Of a DNA stretch of 64,000 nt, positions 1 through 11,825 are shown piece by piece. The position numbers and the translations under genes were made by a program. The stretch comes from Xenopus tropicalis (Eukaryota; Chordata; Amphibia; Anura; Pipidae): positions 63,184,222 to 63,248,221 of the forward strand of contig NC_030677.2 of assembly GCF_000004195.4 (NCBI RefSeq), in the 5' to 3' direction. Under the pieces are notes generated by a model, which saw nothing but the letters and a program-made list of their open reading frames with translations, was not told where the DNA came from and did no database searches. How positions within the stretch are numbered: position 1 is the first letter of the stretch; the number at the start of each line of letters is the position of its first letter.

Positions 1-2204
1 AGATCTTTTTAATTAAACAGACACTTAACAGAATACATTTCTAATCCGTTCATGTTAAACCCTGGTTTCTCCTTTACGTTATACAACATGAAAATGGATT
101 TTATAAAAGAAAAATATTCTAAAACTTCAATCTTTCATTTACTTTGCGCAGAACAAATGTACCCAGGAATTTGCCCGAAGGACCATTTCATATTTGGCAG
201 CACTGACAGATGGTATGAAAAAAAACTTAAATTAACAAATGGCTAAGAGCATATTTTAAATGAAATGTTAAACTTATAATAACAATAGTATTAACATTAA
301 ATAACTTCACTGAAATTCAGTTTGTTTTTAGTCAGTAGGGAATTGGGTGCTACTTGGGAAACAAGAGAAAATCTTTCAACCTATGCTAAATGGCGCAGTA
401 ATGGTTGGTCTATCTAGCATTGCAGCATGAGAAAAATAACCCGACACCCTTTATTGCGCAATGCGAATGAATTACGTTGAATAATTGCAAAACACAGTTG
501 TATATATATTCTTTCTATGTCTGTGGGATGTGGTGGAACAAATGATGCATGCCAGCGATAAGTGTGGAGAGGTGGAAGCATGGATGGAAACAGTGCAAAG
601 CTTGCACTTTACAGACATTCTCAAAGCTAAGAAGGGAGAATAAAGGCATTTTAGAAATATAAAATAGTGCAGATAACAATATGGTTATATGGTGTACACC
701 CACCAAACAAATCTGTTGTTATATGATTATATTCCTCTCTGCAATAGAACCTTTATTTTCATCTTTCCTACCTTTTTCTCTTGGGTATGAAGGTATTGTA
801 TTAGGTGGCTACTTAGTTCTTCATCTCAGGAAACTTGCTAAACCCTGGAATTTGCTGATGATTGTCAAACGTATTTCTCCTCTTCAAGATTCACCTATAA
901 TCTATTAATTCAGATCTCTCATTACTTATCCACTGTGTCTACTTTAATGGCTCAAAGCTACTTGAAACAGAAATGGTGCTTATTCTTTCACGCTATATAG
1001 CCAATCACTTGCTAAATCATGTTGTTTTCATCTAAAGAACATCTCTATAATATGTCATTTTCTGCAAGGACAAGGATTAAAATTCATTCATTTATCATCT
1101 CATGCCTTGAATATTCAAACCCAGCTAAAGTGTTGCTGACACCTGCAAAGATATTTTATATATAGCTCTTATTGCACGTCTTTACCATTACTGAACTATA
1201 ATACACAAACATTTTAACATTTATATTCCCCTTAACAATAGCAAAAAAAAGCATTTTACTGTTAATAGAGAAGTAGTAATTGGATTTAAATATGTTGTGT
1301 ATCAATTATACTTAATAAAATACTTTGTCACATTTTATTAACTGCTGTGAAGACGTGAAATAGTATTAAAATGTAAAAAGCATCATCATTATTGAAAAAT
1401 AAAATTATTTTAAACCTCGCTCATTCATCTTTGGAACTCTCTCTTTCAAGGGTAATAAAGAAGTTGCTATTCATTCTTCTTTTTCTTTTCTGAAACATTT
1501 AATTTCAAGTACAAACTCACCGATAGTGAGATTTATGTTCACACACACAGAAATCATTTAAATGAAATTATTTGTTGATCTAGAAAAGTCAATTTAATAT
1601 GAAAGATTTGGTTAGACAATAAAATATTGACTCTAGTCAACCTCACAAAAACATACTGAGAAGAATGTGGGACAGAGCTGAATCATTTTATAAAGTCTTC
1701 GCATAAAAGCTATGTTTGCATATTCAAATAAAAGCCTTTCTTTCTCTATTACACACACATATCATTTTAAAAATGTTAATATTAAGTACTTTTCTCCCAG
1801 CTGGTGTACTTGACAGCAATTTGTATAACATCAAATATATTACTTGCCAACAGTGTGTCCGAACAACCATAGATAAGACATGTCCTTACACGGCACTCTC
1901 TCCCTGCCATATAAATACACACCATTGAAAAGTATTCTATTTTAGCAAAAAGGGAATAAATTGGCCATGCACATTTAGATTTTATCATTGGAGTTAAGGT
2001 TTCAAACAACTTTTGGGGCTTGTATGTCCATGTAACAACTGGAACAGATGCTCTTATATTTAAAATCTTAATCACTTTAGCCTAAAGGGAAATTATACAC
2101 ATGAACAATGCAGGCCACTTTAAAAATGTAAAACATAAAACAGCCCGTAAGTTAAACCCTGCTTCATCGAAATAAACCATTTTCAAAAAAATATACTTTT
2201 CTAG
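1..2204. other. AT-rich intergenic stretch, nothing recognised
   Basis: I see no element ends, tandem repeats or convincing coding sequence here. The short open frames (60-97 codons) on both strands lack any domain, overlap one another and fit chance expectation in AT-rich DNA. The segment reads as ordinary non-coding DNA or old decayed repeats. Confidence 0.5.
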
Positions 2205-2536
2205 TACAGGTATGGGATCCCTTATCCGGAAACCCGTTATCCAGAAAGTTCCGAATTACAGAAAGCCTGTCTCCCATAGACTCCATTTTAATCAAATAAT
2301 TCAGAATTTTAAAACGGATTCCCTTTTTCTCTGTAATAATAAAACAGTACCTTGTAATTGATCCCAACTAAGATATAAATAATCCCTATTGAAGGCAAAA
2401 CATTCCTATTGGGTTTATTTAGTGTTTTATTGATTTTTTAGTAGACTTAAGGAATGGAGATCCAAATTATGGAAAGACCCCTTATCCGGAATACCCTTGG
2501 TCCCGTTCATTCTGGATAACGGGTCCTATACCTGTA
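2205..2536 (+). mobile_element. TACAGG-family MITE, full-length copy
   Basis: A 332-bp short inverted-repeat element runs from TACAGGTATGGGATCC to the mirrored GGTCCTATACCTGTA. The inner parts of the ends also pair (CTTATCCGGAA near the left, CTGGATAACGGG near the right). The core holds the family's constant block around CTCTGTAATAATAAAACAG and TTGATCCCAACTAAGATA. It has no coding capacity, so it must have been moved by another element's transposase. A TA lies at both edges, which fits a TA target duplication; the self-insertion near 55.4 kb supports this strongly. I recognise the family as abundant in Xenopus and do not assign a superfamily. Confidence 0.85.
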
Positions 2537-2627
2537 GTATGTGTTATTGGGTAATCCTAAATAGAAAACTGCCATTTAAAGTACTAAGGGCTTCCCCAGG
2601 CTCATGTGTGTTCCCACAAAAAACAAA

Positions 2628-2971
2628 GGCACATATACATGCTAGGTTACATTAGTCAAAACCAAGGGCACACATACATGCTAGGTTACTTTAGTCAAAA
2701 CCAAGGGCACACATACATGCTAGGTTACTTTAGTCAAAACCAAGGGCACACATACATGCTAGGTTGCATTAGTCAAAACCAAGGGCACACATACATGTTA
2801 GGTTACTTTAGTCAAAACCAAGGGCACACATACATGCTAGGTTACATTAGTCAAAACCAAGGGCACACATACATGCTAGGTTACTTTAGTCAAAACCAAG
2901 GGCACACATACATGCTAGGTTACATTAGTCAAAACCAAGGGCACACAAACATGCTAGGTTACATTAGTCAA
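2628..2971 (+). repeat. 39-bp minisatellite, about 9 units
   Basis: About nine head-to-tail copies of a 39-bp unit containing GGGCACACATACATGCTAGG followed by TTAC(A/T)TTAGTCAAAACCAA. Units differ mainly at one A/T position, and units are otherwise nearly identical, so the array is young or homogenised. Because 39 is a multiple of three, the array stays open in one frame and encodes a 13-residue periodic peptide. I regard that as a by-product of unit length, since there is no signal or domain and the frame continues into a transposon hairpin. Confidence 0.9.
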
Positions 2972-2991
2972 TCAATATATATGTATAGGCA

Positions 2992-3165
2992 ACAGAAGAC
3001 TCAGCACTCACAGGACTTGATGAAAAAACAAAAGGATTCCTTAATCAGTCACATATTAGGACTATTCTCAAGAAAGGTCCTAATGTATGACCGAAATGTC
3101 AATTTTTGCACATTAAAGAATCCTTTTGTTTTTTCACCAAGTCCCATGAGTGCTGAGTCTTCTGT
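2992..3165. mobile_element. Foldback element (long inverted repeat)
   Basis: Two arms of about 51 nt, beginning ACAGAAGACTCAGCACTCA on the left and ending with its mirror on the right, are almost perfectly complementary around a loop of about 70 nt. Outside the arms, AT-rich flanks around ATATATGTATA and TATACAGTATATAT also pair loosely. The layout is that of a small foldback MITE. It sits about 20 bp downstream of the 39-bp minisatellite. Confidence 0.7.
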
Positions 3166-3169
3166 TTTC

Positions 3170-3888
3170 TGCATTTTTCCCTATATTTTCCATATATACA
3201 GTATATATATATTGATATAGATGATCTACAGCTACATAATTCAGTTTATACTTTACAAAAATAGCATTTGGGAATATGGTAACTGTGAGGAGAATCCACA
3301 AGGAAATGGATTTATATCTGTGCTGTCACTGCAAATAAAATATACTGGCCACTGGAGTCATTTTTTTTTAATTTTTGTGGCAAAAACTTAATCAGCCACT
3401 GTCTTTCTCCATTGATGTTTGTGTGGGTAGTTAGCTAGGATGTTCCAATGAAACACTTCTTCATCTGTTAATGCAGGTATCAAGATCTTCATATTAATAA
3501 TTACAGTCAAACTGCAATTACAGTTTCTGAGACAAAGTATATCCTAACAGAGAATGCTATCAGGTACCGCATGCTTCTTCCACTGTGGCACTTTGTGTAC
3601 TAAATTTTGATTTTTGTTTGTATATTACTTCAATTAGACAAAATAAAAAAAATTGATACCTTTCTGGTTAAACTGACAGGACATATATTTTAAAAATGAA
3701 AAAGCAAAATTAAATAATAATAATACAATAAAGTAATATAGAGGTTTATTTTAATGTGAACTACCTTAATAGATAACTTATCAAAGTAATCTTATTTAAG
3801 AATCATTTACTGAAATGGACACCCTTTCTTCTTAGTAAAAACATATTGTGAATTCCAAAACCCGAAAGGGCAAAAATCGGATTTGAAA
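3170..3888. other. Intergenic, nothing recognised
   Basis: AT-rich sequence without element ends, clear tandem structure or coding signal. Confidence 0.45.
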
Positions 3889-4191
3889 CGAAAATTTTGT
3901 GCCTTTTTCGTCGCCGTCGCAATATTTTCGTATTTGTCACGACTTTTTCGCCGGCGTCGTGACTTTATCATATTTTGCGCGACTATTTTGTCGTCGTCAC
4001 AATTTTTTCTTATTGAACAGTTGTAAACGGCGGAAAAACCAATCCGATTTTTTCGCGACGGCGACGAAAAAGTTGCGGAACATACGGAAAAGTTGCGACG
4101 GCGACAGAAAAGTCGCAAAAATACCGATCATTATGAAAAAAACGCATTTGTACGCCTTCGGACCATTCGTGGATTAGTAAATCTCCCCCTA
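3889..4191 (+). mobile_element. CGACTTTTTCGTCGCCGTCGC palindromic MITE, left end lost
   Basis: The element is built from repeated CGACTTTTTCG / CGTCGCCGTCGC-like words on the left and their complements on the right, so most of it is one large imperfect palindrome. The right end reads GTGGATTAGTAAATCTCCCC. The left end matches the 31.8-kb copy only from CGAAAATTTTG inward, so its outer terminus is missing. It has no coding capacity; the overlapping open frames on both strands are by-products of the palindrome. Confidence 0.75.
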
Positions 4192-5815
4192 AGTGATCAA
4201 GTTTTCCATTTTCAGTGGTCACCTATTGTATATAATATGTAAGGATATAATAAAATTGTATTTATCCTTCTCTCAGTAGTAGTAGGCTTCCAATTCTAGG
4301 TCCAGTTTTGTAGAAAACAAGGGTGGACAATAAGCCAAATGGTAATTTAATTTTGGTGATTTAATATTAGTCATGACAATGGTTAACTGGCCACATTTTT
4401 TCAGCTAAGACTTTTACGCCAACCTGTTCAAAAATCTGCTGTCATCTGCTAAAATAAGAATAATAACAATGTGTTAAATAAAATTATGTGCATAATATTA
4501 CCATAAAGCCTATATTACTTTTGCTATGGATTCATATTTGACCCAACAATCACTTAAATGTGTCATGTGATGTTATAGTTTTAAAATTAATGAACCCTCT
4601 GTAAAAGTTCTGACAAAACTGCACTTTAAGTATTTAATTTGCAATTTAACTTTTTACTTTTATTGATTAAAGTGTAGTTCTTGCAGCAGACGTTAAGCTC
4701 ATACTGTTAAGTCTGTGTTAGTATTATGCAATAATTTTAAATGAATTATTCATTGGCACACTATCAAAGGACGTTTTTATTCTTTATTTCTCCCGTTTAA
4801 AGCATAACTTGATTTTTTATTTGTCACCGAAGGAGTTAACGTTAGCATTAAATCTGAATAGTGAACAATTATAAGGTAGTGATCTTTTTATTAGAAGAAC
4901 ATTATGGTTGAGATGAAGAAATTACATTTTCTAGATGAGGTCAACACTAGAATCAAGTGAATCTTTTTGATTCATGCAAAGGCATGTATTATCCACTTGT
5001 GAATTAATAAGATAATTCTCTAAAGGTTTTAAGTTCTGCCAGACTGATAATTACCTTTATTAGCCAAGTAACATATTTTGCCTCATAAATACAATGCTTT
5101 AGAAATTTGTAGATTTTACGTTTTTACTTATCACTCAAACCTTAATTCAACATTGGAAAAGTATGTGATTTGAAGGTCATCTTCATTTAAAAGAAATACA
5201 GAATTAACATTCAAACAGGGTTTCTGTTAATTAACATTTTTTTAACAAATATACTTTTTAAACGGGGATACTATAATAAGTAAAGGAAAAAAATTTTTTA
5301 AATAGGAAATCACCAAGCTGGATATAATCCAATTAGCTTTTTTTGATTTATCAGAAAGTAAACATTTATATTAGGAGAAACCTATAAAGGTGACTTTACT
5401 TTATATTTGCATTACATCTACATTAAAGCAACAATGAAGTTTTTGATAATATTTAAATAAGCTAACATTACTGATTTACTGACCCAGGCTATAGAAAAGT
5501 GAACTTAAATTAAAAAAATTGAATATATACAAATATATTGCATATAGCTGCTGGGCGGGATGATTTGCATTAGATTAAATCTCCATTCTAAAGTGAGCCA
5601 TACATTTTCAGATTTGGAAGCAGGCCATCCTATGATGCTATTAGATCACAGCTTATCTGTGATGTCACAGGGATATGATGCGGCAATCAGCGATTGACCA
5701 TTAGCCATGTCAATCTCAGTGAGTCCTGTCCGTTTTTCCTAATTTGGAAACCGGGCATGATGTTTTAACCCAGACAGCCCTTCCGAAAACTGGGCTGTCC
5801 TGGTCAAAACCCTAA
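4192..5815. other. AT-rich intergenic stretch, apparently unique
   Basis: I see no repeat ends or tandem units and no open frame of note in about 1.6 kb. It is one of the longer stretches without recognisable transposon sequence, so a conserved non-coding element could lie here, but nothing in the sequence alone shows that. Confidence 0.4.
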
Positions 5816-5940
5816 TATACATAAATGTATATATATATTGTATATATACAGCACGAATAAAACCGCACTCACAAAAAAGTGTGTTTATTGCAGAGTGGAC
5901 CAATGTTTTGGCTAGCAATCTAGCCTTTTTCGAAATAATT
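5816..5940. repeat. AT dinucleotide tract plus short dispersed-repeat fragment
   Basis: A TATATA-rich tract is followed by a segment with GTGTGTTTATTGCAGAGTGG and CAATGTTTTGGCTAGC. This resembles the TTTATT...CGTTTCGG type of dispersed repeat seen again near 21.2-21.4, 51.7 and 53.6 kb. The assignment is weak because the copy is short. Confidence 0.35.
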
Positions 5941-6157
5941 CAGTAAAATGTTGTCTATTGCAGCTAATTGAAATTTTGAGCAATGTTTTATCATATTTCA
6001 TCAACTGTCCTCTTTAATAGAATATGATTATTACTATTTTTAGTGGTAACTAATGGCAATGAATGGTATTTTTCTAATGTTAAGGCAACAGGAAGCAAAG
6101 GAAATTTTGTTGCATTGCACCAGCCAATCAGATTGAATTTTATTGGTTTGTTGCCAG

Positions 6158-6660
6158 GGTTCCCAAACTTTGCACAGTCAGTGCACAGACAAAAGCCAAT
6201 CACATTTCTTTCATTGTTTTCAGTGGAGAAATTTTAACTGCTGCAATTCTCACAAGTTTAGAAAAGTGGGTGGGGCCAACAACAGCCAATCAGATTTAAC
6301 CTATAGACTTCATAAGGATGATTCACTAAAGTTCGTTAAAAACGTGCATTTTTTATAGCATGCGTTAAAATTTTTATTGCATCTAATTTTTCGCGTCTTA
6401 ACGCACGATTCACTGAAAGCATACTTGCGTTAATTTATGCATGATACTGCTTGCGTTAATTTAGTCGCGAAGACTATTTTTGTGCGGTATTTGACAGAAC
6501 GGACGCTAATCAACGCACCGTGTATAAATAGTTTCTGCGTGCGAAAAAACACACGATCACACAGGATCCCCAAACATTGCACAGTGGTTTTTACTATATA
6601 ACTGTGGTCCAAGGTTACAAAAAGTTGGGGGAGGCAACAACAGATCAGATTTCATTCAGT
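6158..6660 (+). repeat. Two related repeat segments flanking a GATTCACTAAAG insert
   Basis: The words CCCAAACTTTGCACAGT and GGGGCCAACAACAGCCAATC at 6.16-6.29 kb recur in altered form (CCCAAACATTGCACAGT, GGAGGCAACAACAGATC) at 6.57-6.65 kb. Between them lies GATTCACTAAAGTTCGTTAA and a run of CG-containing words (GCGTTAA, TCGCG) that looks like a separate inserted element. Either one element was split or two tandem copies exist; the sequence does not settle which. Confidence 0.5.
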
Positions 6661-6679
6661 GACTTTACGTTTTTCAACC

Positions 6680-7075
6680 CAACATGAAGTTTGTTCTCAA
6701 ACTTCCCTTTCTAGTTTACTTAAACTGCATTGTGCCTGACTCTGAGCTTTCAGAAGGAGCCAGTGCTACACATTAGAACTGCTTTCAGGTAACCTATTGT
6801 TTCTCCTTCACCCGTGTAACTGGAGGAGTCCCAAACTGGACTTGGGTTTCTTACTATTGAGTGCTATTCTGATACCTACTGGGAGCTGCTATCTTGCTAC
6901 CTTCCCATTGTGCTGCTGATCGGCTGTTGGGAGGGGGTGATATCACTGCAACTTGCAGCTCAGCAATAAAGTGTGAAATTTCTAAATTAAATTAAAAAAA
7001 TCTGTTTGCCCTTTTAAAAAAATGGATTTCAATGCAAGATTCTGCTCTATTAACTTGAAAAAAAAGTGTTTTCCC
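6680..7075 (+). repeat. Dispersed frog repeat (TACCTTCCCATTGTGCTGCT type)
   Basis: The stretch around GAGCTGCTATCTTGCTACC, GGGTGATATCACTGCAACTT and AATCTGTTTGCCCTTTTAAA matches, from memory, an abundant Xenopus dispersed repeat. There is no coding capacity. I do not know its class, and the borders are approximate. Confidence 0.5.
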
Positions 7076-8012
7076 ACAGGTCACTATAGGAACCTTGTGT
7101 TATTTTTGGTATCTCTACATGCCCCACAGTGTGGGCATCTAGTTGATCGTTCCAAAACTTTGCAAAGGTTGGTAGTGGAAATGGGGTTTTAGGGATATAC
7201 CTACATCAGCCCCCCATTCAATAACTCCAGTTGTCTCAGTTTGATTGTACAATATTATAAAACAAAAAGGGAATTGCTAAATGGAACATAATTATATGAA
7301 AACTTAAAATGAAGTAATGATATTAATTTAGTTATGATTTTTTAATGATAATTTAAATGATAATTTAAAATGATTTTAAGAGCAATTTATAATTTTTATT
7401 ATAATTTCTATGTTTTACGAGTAAAATAGTTATAATTATCTATATTAACGTACATATGAAAATGTTTGCTGATACTCATTTATATCATGTTGATGTAGTT
7501 AACTATATTTGGACATCATAACATAGGCATGTATTCTGGGGTCATTATATGGAACTGTATTTATTCTGCCATGTGTTCTGGGCTGTAGTATTTTACATGA
7601 AAGTGACCCTGTATTTATTCTACTCTCCTGGTGCATTACCCATTAAAAAGGCCTCCGGATACAGTGAAACTATAATGTTGTACATTCTAATTAGACCCAG
7701 CTCACACAATCTCTTACAATACACGTAGCACATCACAGAATTTCTTTCTGTATAAATAAGACAGAAGTAACATAATGGGTTATGGTACATTATTTAATTC
7801 AAGTCTCAAGATAAAGCTTGCGCCATTTGTATTTGCTGGTAAGCTATTTATGTCAAATATCGTTCTCCATCTGTAAATCACTGAAATGCAAATTGTGCTC
7901 CTTCTTTGTCATCCAAAAACATATTATTTTCATGGGTCATTACAATATATTAGAATTTATTTTATGTAAACAATGATGTACAGATATGGCATCTATTAAC
8001 CAGTAACCATAG
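7076..8012. other. AT-rich intergenic stretch
   Basis: Very AT-rich, with TTTAAATGATAATTTAAA-like runs near 7.3 kb. No element ends or coding frames are seen. Confidence 0.45.
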
Positions 8013-8430
8013 GGGCAGATTTATCAAAGTGTGAATTTAGAGCTCACCACAGAAAAATTCACTCACTCTCTTTTTATTTCTATGGAATTTTAGAAGGGTA
8101 TTTATCAGTAAGAGGCAGATTTATCAATATGTGAGTTTAGACTTTAATGCATAAAAATTAACATGACCAGGGGGACCGTATATTAAGTTCAGGGCAGAGT
8201 AAAAAGTGTAAAAAAATTTACAAAATCCGACATGCTTTTTGCACTTTGTGAAGTGCAAAAAGCATGTCCTTATACCTTACAAAAATTGCTGTATTCATGA
8301 TGGAATGCAAGTCTCTGTATTCTGTTTTAAAGTACATAGACCTGTGTTCCCCCAATAAATACTGTACTGTCTACAGTGCTCTTCATTTATAAAGGGAAGG
8401 TAGGGGGTGGCATGTAGTTGTCTCCCATCT
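8013..8430. mobile_element. GGGGCAGATTTATCAAAGTG MITE-like segment with perfect hairpin
   Basis: The segment begins with GGGGCAGATTTATCAAAGTG. A related line, GAGGCAGATTTATCAATATGTG, follows about 90 bp later, and the GAGCTCACCACAG word is shared with the element near 21.9 kb. At 8229-8268 sits a perfect 18-bp inverted repeat around a 4-nt loop. The right border is not clear. Confidence 0.45.
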
Positions 8431-8784
8431 CACCACCTCTCTTTTTTTTAACTTGCCTGTCATTAAAACTTACAACAAGGGAGCAGGCTGCAACAAAGCC
8501 CTTTACTGAACTCCAGCCTTATGACAAAAAATAAGGACGGGGCTGCCCTGTGCCCCTTGGTGCTACCCCAATGCACAACCAGACCCCGTGAACAAGTGCT
8601 TTTAGATTGAGCACTGGGGGGGGGGCACAATTTTTCACCCTTCAATGTTCTTGCATTTATGCCCTGTGTCTCTATAAATGACCCCTTTATAAAAAAACAT
8701 TTTATGTTAAATAAGACAGATTAAATCCAAGCCAATGGCAAAACATCCTATTCATTACAGCCAGGGCACGATCTGCAAGGAGTT

Positions 8785-8925
8785 TGTTCCGCTGTGTCTG
8801 TGTGGCTTTCCTCTAGGTACTCCGATTTCCTCTCACACTGATGTAATGATGTATAATCTCTGTAAAGCACTGAAGACGTGTGTTGACACTACATAAATAC
8901 CAGGAAATAAATAATGCAGAAATAC
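8785..8925 (+). mobile_element. L2-type LINE 3' fragment
   Basis: The words GGTACTCCGATTTCCTCTCAC and CTGTAAAGCACTGAAGACG...ACTACATAAATACC match the conserved 3' region of vertebrate L2-type LINEs (GGTTTCCTCCCACAC ... GCGCTGCGGAATATG ... TATATAAATA). Only the non-coding tail remains. Confidence 0.6.
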
Positions 8926-9880
8926 AGACAAAACTTACCCTAACTTAAGAACTATAGCAGCAAATTAGAGACCTGATTATTATTTTTATTTTAACAGAGT
9001 GGCAAACAGAACCTTTATTGGTTACTGATTAGGTTACAGAGTCAGATCATAAAGTGGAGGTTTATCCGCACAAACCTTTACACATTTAAATGCACAAATA
9101 AATCTCCTCTGCACCATGTAATTGGGATGTATGGCTTTTCTGGGCATAGTAGAATTATTAACAGAAATCAACACAAATAACATAATTTTTGTAAAAGTTA
9201 AGATGAATAAAAACCACAATAATCTATTATGGCTAATTTTAATATAAATTAATATTAGTAAACAACTACATTCTCATAAATATCTTAGCCATGTTGGACC
9301 ATTATTCTTTTATAGGAAAAAATAAAAGCCAAATAATTGTGCAGTAATCTGTTCTCATTCAAATATATAATCACAACCATACAGGAAAAATAGTTCTTCA
9401 ATTTGGAAGAAATCTTAACTGCAGATTTTCTATTTTTCTGCTGACTTAATTGAGTCCCCTAATGTTATTTTAATGGTGTTGTTATTTCTTGAGCAAGGCA
9501 TAAAGTTTATGTTATCTCAAGTTCATTTATATTTATAAAAAATATCAGAGCACATTTTCTGCAAATGTTTCTTTTTATGTTTGTCTTTTTTTAAATAGCT
9601 GATCTAGGGACACTCGAACAATGATCTGTTTGCTGTGTGGCACCCTGCTTGTCCCAACAAACCCAATTTTCATGCCTTTTTTTTATCAAGGTTTAAGGAA
9701 ACACCAGGTCAGAGTTATCTATATTTATATTTGTTTATTAGCAGTAACAAAACAAAAAAGAGAATAATTGGTCTAGATCTATTATTCTTTCCTGGTGCCA
9801 GATTGAAATAACAGGAGAAATAATTTCTGCCCTTAGCAAGCAATGGAATATGTCAGGTTTTGGGCTCTTACACAGCATCA
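8926..9880. other. Intergenic, nothing recognised
   Basis: No element ends, tandem units or plausible coding frames found. Confidence 0.4.
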
Positions 9881-9884
9881 ATTT

Positions 9885-10745
9885 TTTATGCATTGAGAAA
9901 CGCATGCTGAGTGCATAAAACGCATATTACATTTCACTGCATTTTTTTGAAACACGTAGGTGCCTTTTTCTCTTTTCCAAATGGAAGCCTCTTCTATTGC
10001 TTTTTGAAGCACAGGAATATGCAGGATGTGGTGTCTAAAAGGTCGTGATGAAACATGAATGCCATAAACCACAACTCATGAGTGCAATCAGGTAGAATAT
10101 AAAAAAATAAAATTAATTAGCTGATGTGTGTAGATGCCCTCAAACCTGCATTTTAACTTTGTGTCAAATGCACAAAAATCACACGTGTGTAAGATCCCTT
10201 AAGTTGGTGAATGAGCATTTGACGATTGTTTCAGGTGCAGGTTTGAGCGTACTTAAATGCATCAACTAATTGATTCTACAGGTATGGGATCCGTTATCCG
10301 GAAACCCATTATCCAGAAAGTTCTGAATTACGGGAAGGTTATTTCCTATAGACTCCATTATAAGCAAATAATTCTAATTTTTATTTTCTTCCTTTTTCTC
10401 TGTAATAATAAAACAGTGCCTTGGACTTGATCCCAACTAAGATAATTAATACAATTAATTAATTAAACTCGTATTGGGTTTATTTATTATTCAAATAATC
10501 TTTTAGTAGACATAAGGTGTGGAGATCCAAATTATGGAAAGATCCCTTATCCTGGTGACTGGTTGTTCTCATGATTGGTCAGAGTTGCTTATCATGGCAT
10601 TCGTGTTTTTTTTAGATGCCACATGCTGCATTTTCCTGCACTTGACGCACATTCAGAAGACAATAAAATAGAGGTATGACAAAAATGCACTTAGGTTTGC
10701 TTAATAAAATGCATATATATGCATTCTTTATGCACTTAGCATTTG
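9885..10745. mobile_element. Large foldback element split by a TACAGG MITE
   Basis: The left arm (about 9885-10083) and right arm (about 10568-10745) are inverted copies of each other. GAGTGCATAAAACGCAT, ATGCAGGATGTGGTGTCTAAA, CATGAATGCCAT and CTCATGAG on the left recur in complement, in order, on the right. The arms are diverged, so the element is old. A TACAGG-family MITE (10,277-10,552) lies in the space between the arms, so it arrived later. The open frame on the minus strand at 9878-10,072 lies within the left arm and is not a gene. Confidence 0.6.
10277..10552 (+). mobile_element. TACAGG-family MITE, right end lost
   Basis: Starts with TACAGGTATGGGATCCGTTA and follows the family through CTCTGTAATAATAAAACAG and TTGATCCCAACTAAGATA. 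It stops at AAAGATCCCTTATCC without the last 40 or so bases. It is nested in the foldback element. Confidence 0.8.
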
Positions 10746-11039
10746 TTTCTAAACATATAAAAATCCATATTAGTGGCAAAACAATCCTACTGGATTTATT
10801 TAATGTTTAAATGATTTTTAGCAATTGCAAGTGCGATTAATTTGTAGCAGGAACCAGGAAGGACTAAGCAGCACTGAGCACAACTAGACAGGAGTACACA
10901 TGTTGACACACTTTCCTTTAATGAATGTGATTATTTGAGCAAATGACTGCAGGGAAATAATAAGGCCGGTTACTAGATGGTAGGTAAATTACCTTTATTA
11001 TCTAACAGAGCTAAAGCGTTAAGTGCAAAATTTATGTTT

Positions 11040-11825
11040 ATGTAGTGTTCCATAGTGTTAACTTCCTTTATAGCTTCAAAATCCCCTGGCTATGGTCAGC
11101 TAAGAGCTGGGCCTAATTTAAAGTTGGAATGAAGAGTGTTTCCCTTCCTATGTTAAGTATACCCTGGCAGTTTCAGATTTGCCCGGGAAGTGTCAGTTTC
11201 TTCCTCGTCTTTATAAATGAGATACACCACATGCTCTTTCTCTTTAGACTTCCACTTCAACAGGGAGTGGATGTTGCTAGGAGCCTGTGATGTAGGCATC
11301 AGTAAGAAAGGCCCCAAGGGATGGTAGGACCTTGGTGAAAGCAGGGAACAGGGCCCTATGCATTAAATAGTGGAAGGTTAGGGTTGAGCTAGAAAGAGCA
11401 GTTCTGAGCTTCAACGTAGGAGTGGCAGATTTGGAGGTTATCTCTTCCAGGCCCTATTGTCTGTAGTATAGGGATCCCAGTAGATCAGGAATCAGAATAG
11501 AGAATTCCCTGAGATGATCCAGTATGATTCCTGCCAAGTCCGTCCTAAGGGTAGTGTAAGCCTGTATTAGATTCTACATGTTATATTGTCTGTACCACTT
11601 GTGCCTCTGAGAAGCTGTGTCGTGAGCAACCCTGTGGTTGTTCAATAAACTCTTTCTGTTTTGTTGTTTGCAATAACCACTGTCTCTGTCTTTATTTTTC
11701 TGTATAGCAGCAAGAGAGGTGTAGTTGCACAACACACTCACCTTCCTCTTCCACTTAGCGAAGGCACATTGTGCATAAGAGAGTTCAGTGTAACCCATAT
11801 AATACTGGTACTAGTCCAGAAAGGC
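11040..11825 (+). mobile_element. Putative solo LTR (unassigned family)
   Basis: The segment has promoter-like and polyadenylation-like signals in LTR order: CTTTATAAATGAG near 11.21 kb, TTCAATAAACTC at 11.64 kb, then GTTTGCAATAACCACTGTCTC. Its last 110 bp (GTAGTTGCAC-ACAC ... TAGCGAAGGC ... TACTAG) align in order with the end of the element at 60.85-61.56 kb on the other strand. No internal retroelement genes lie beside it, so a solo LTR fits best. Borders and target duplication could not be fixed, and the family is not recognised. Confidence 0.4.
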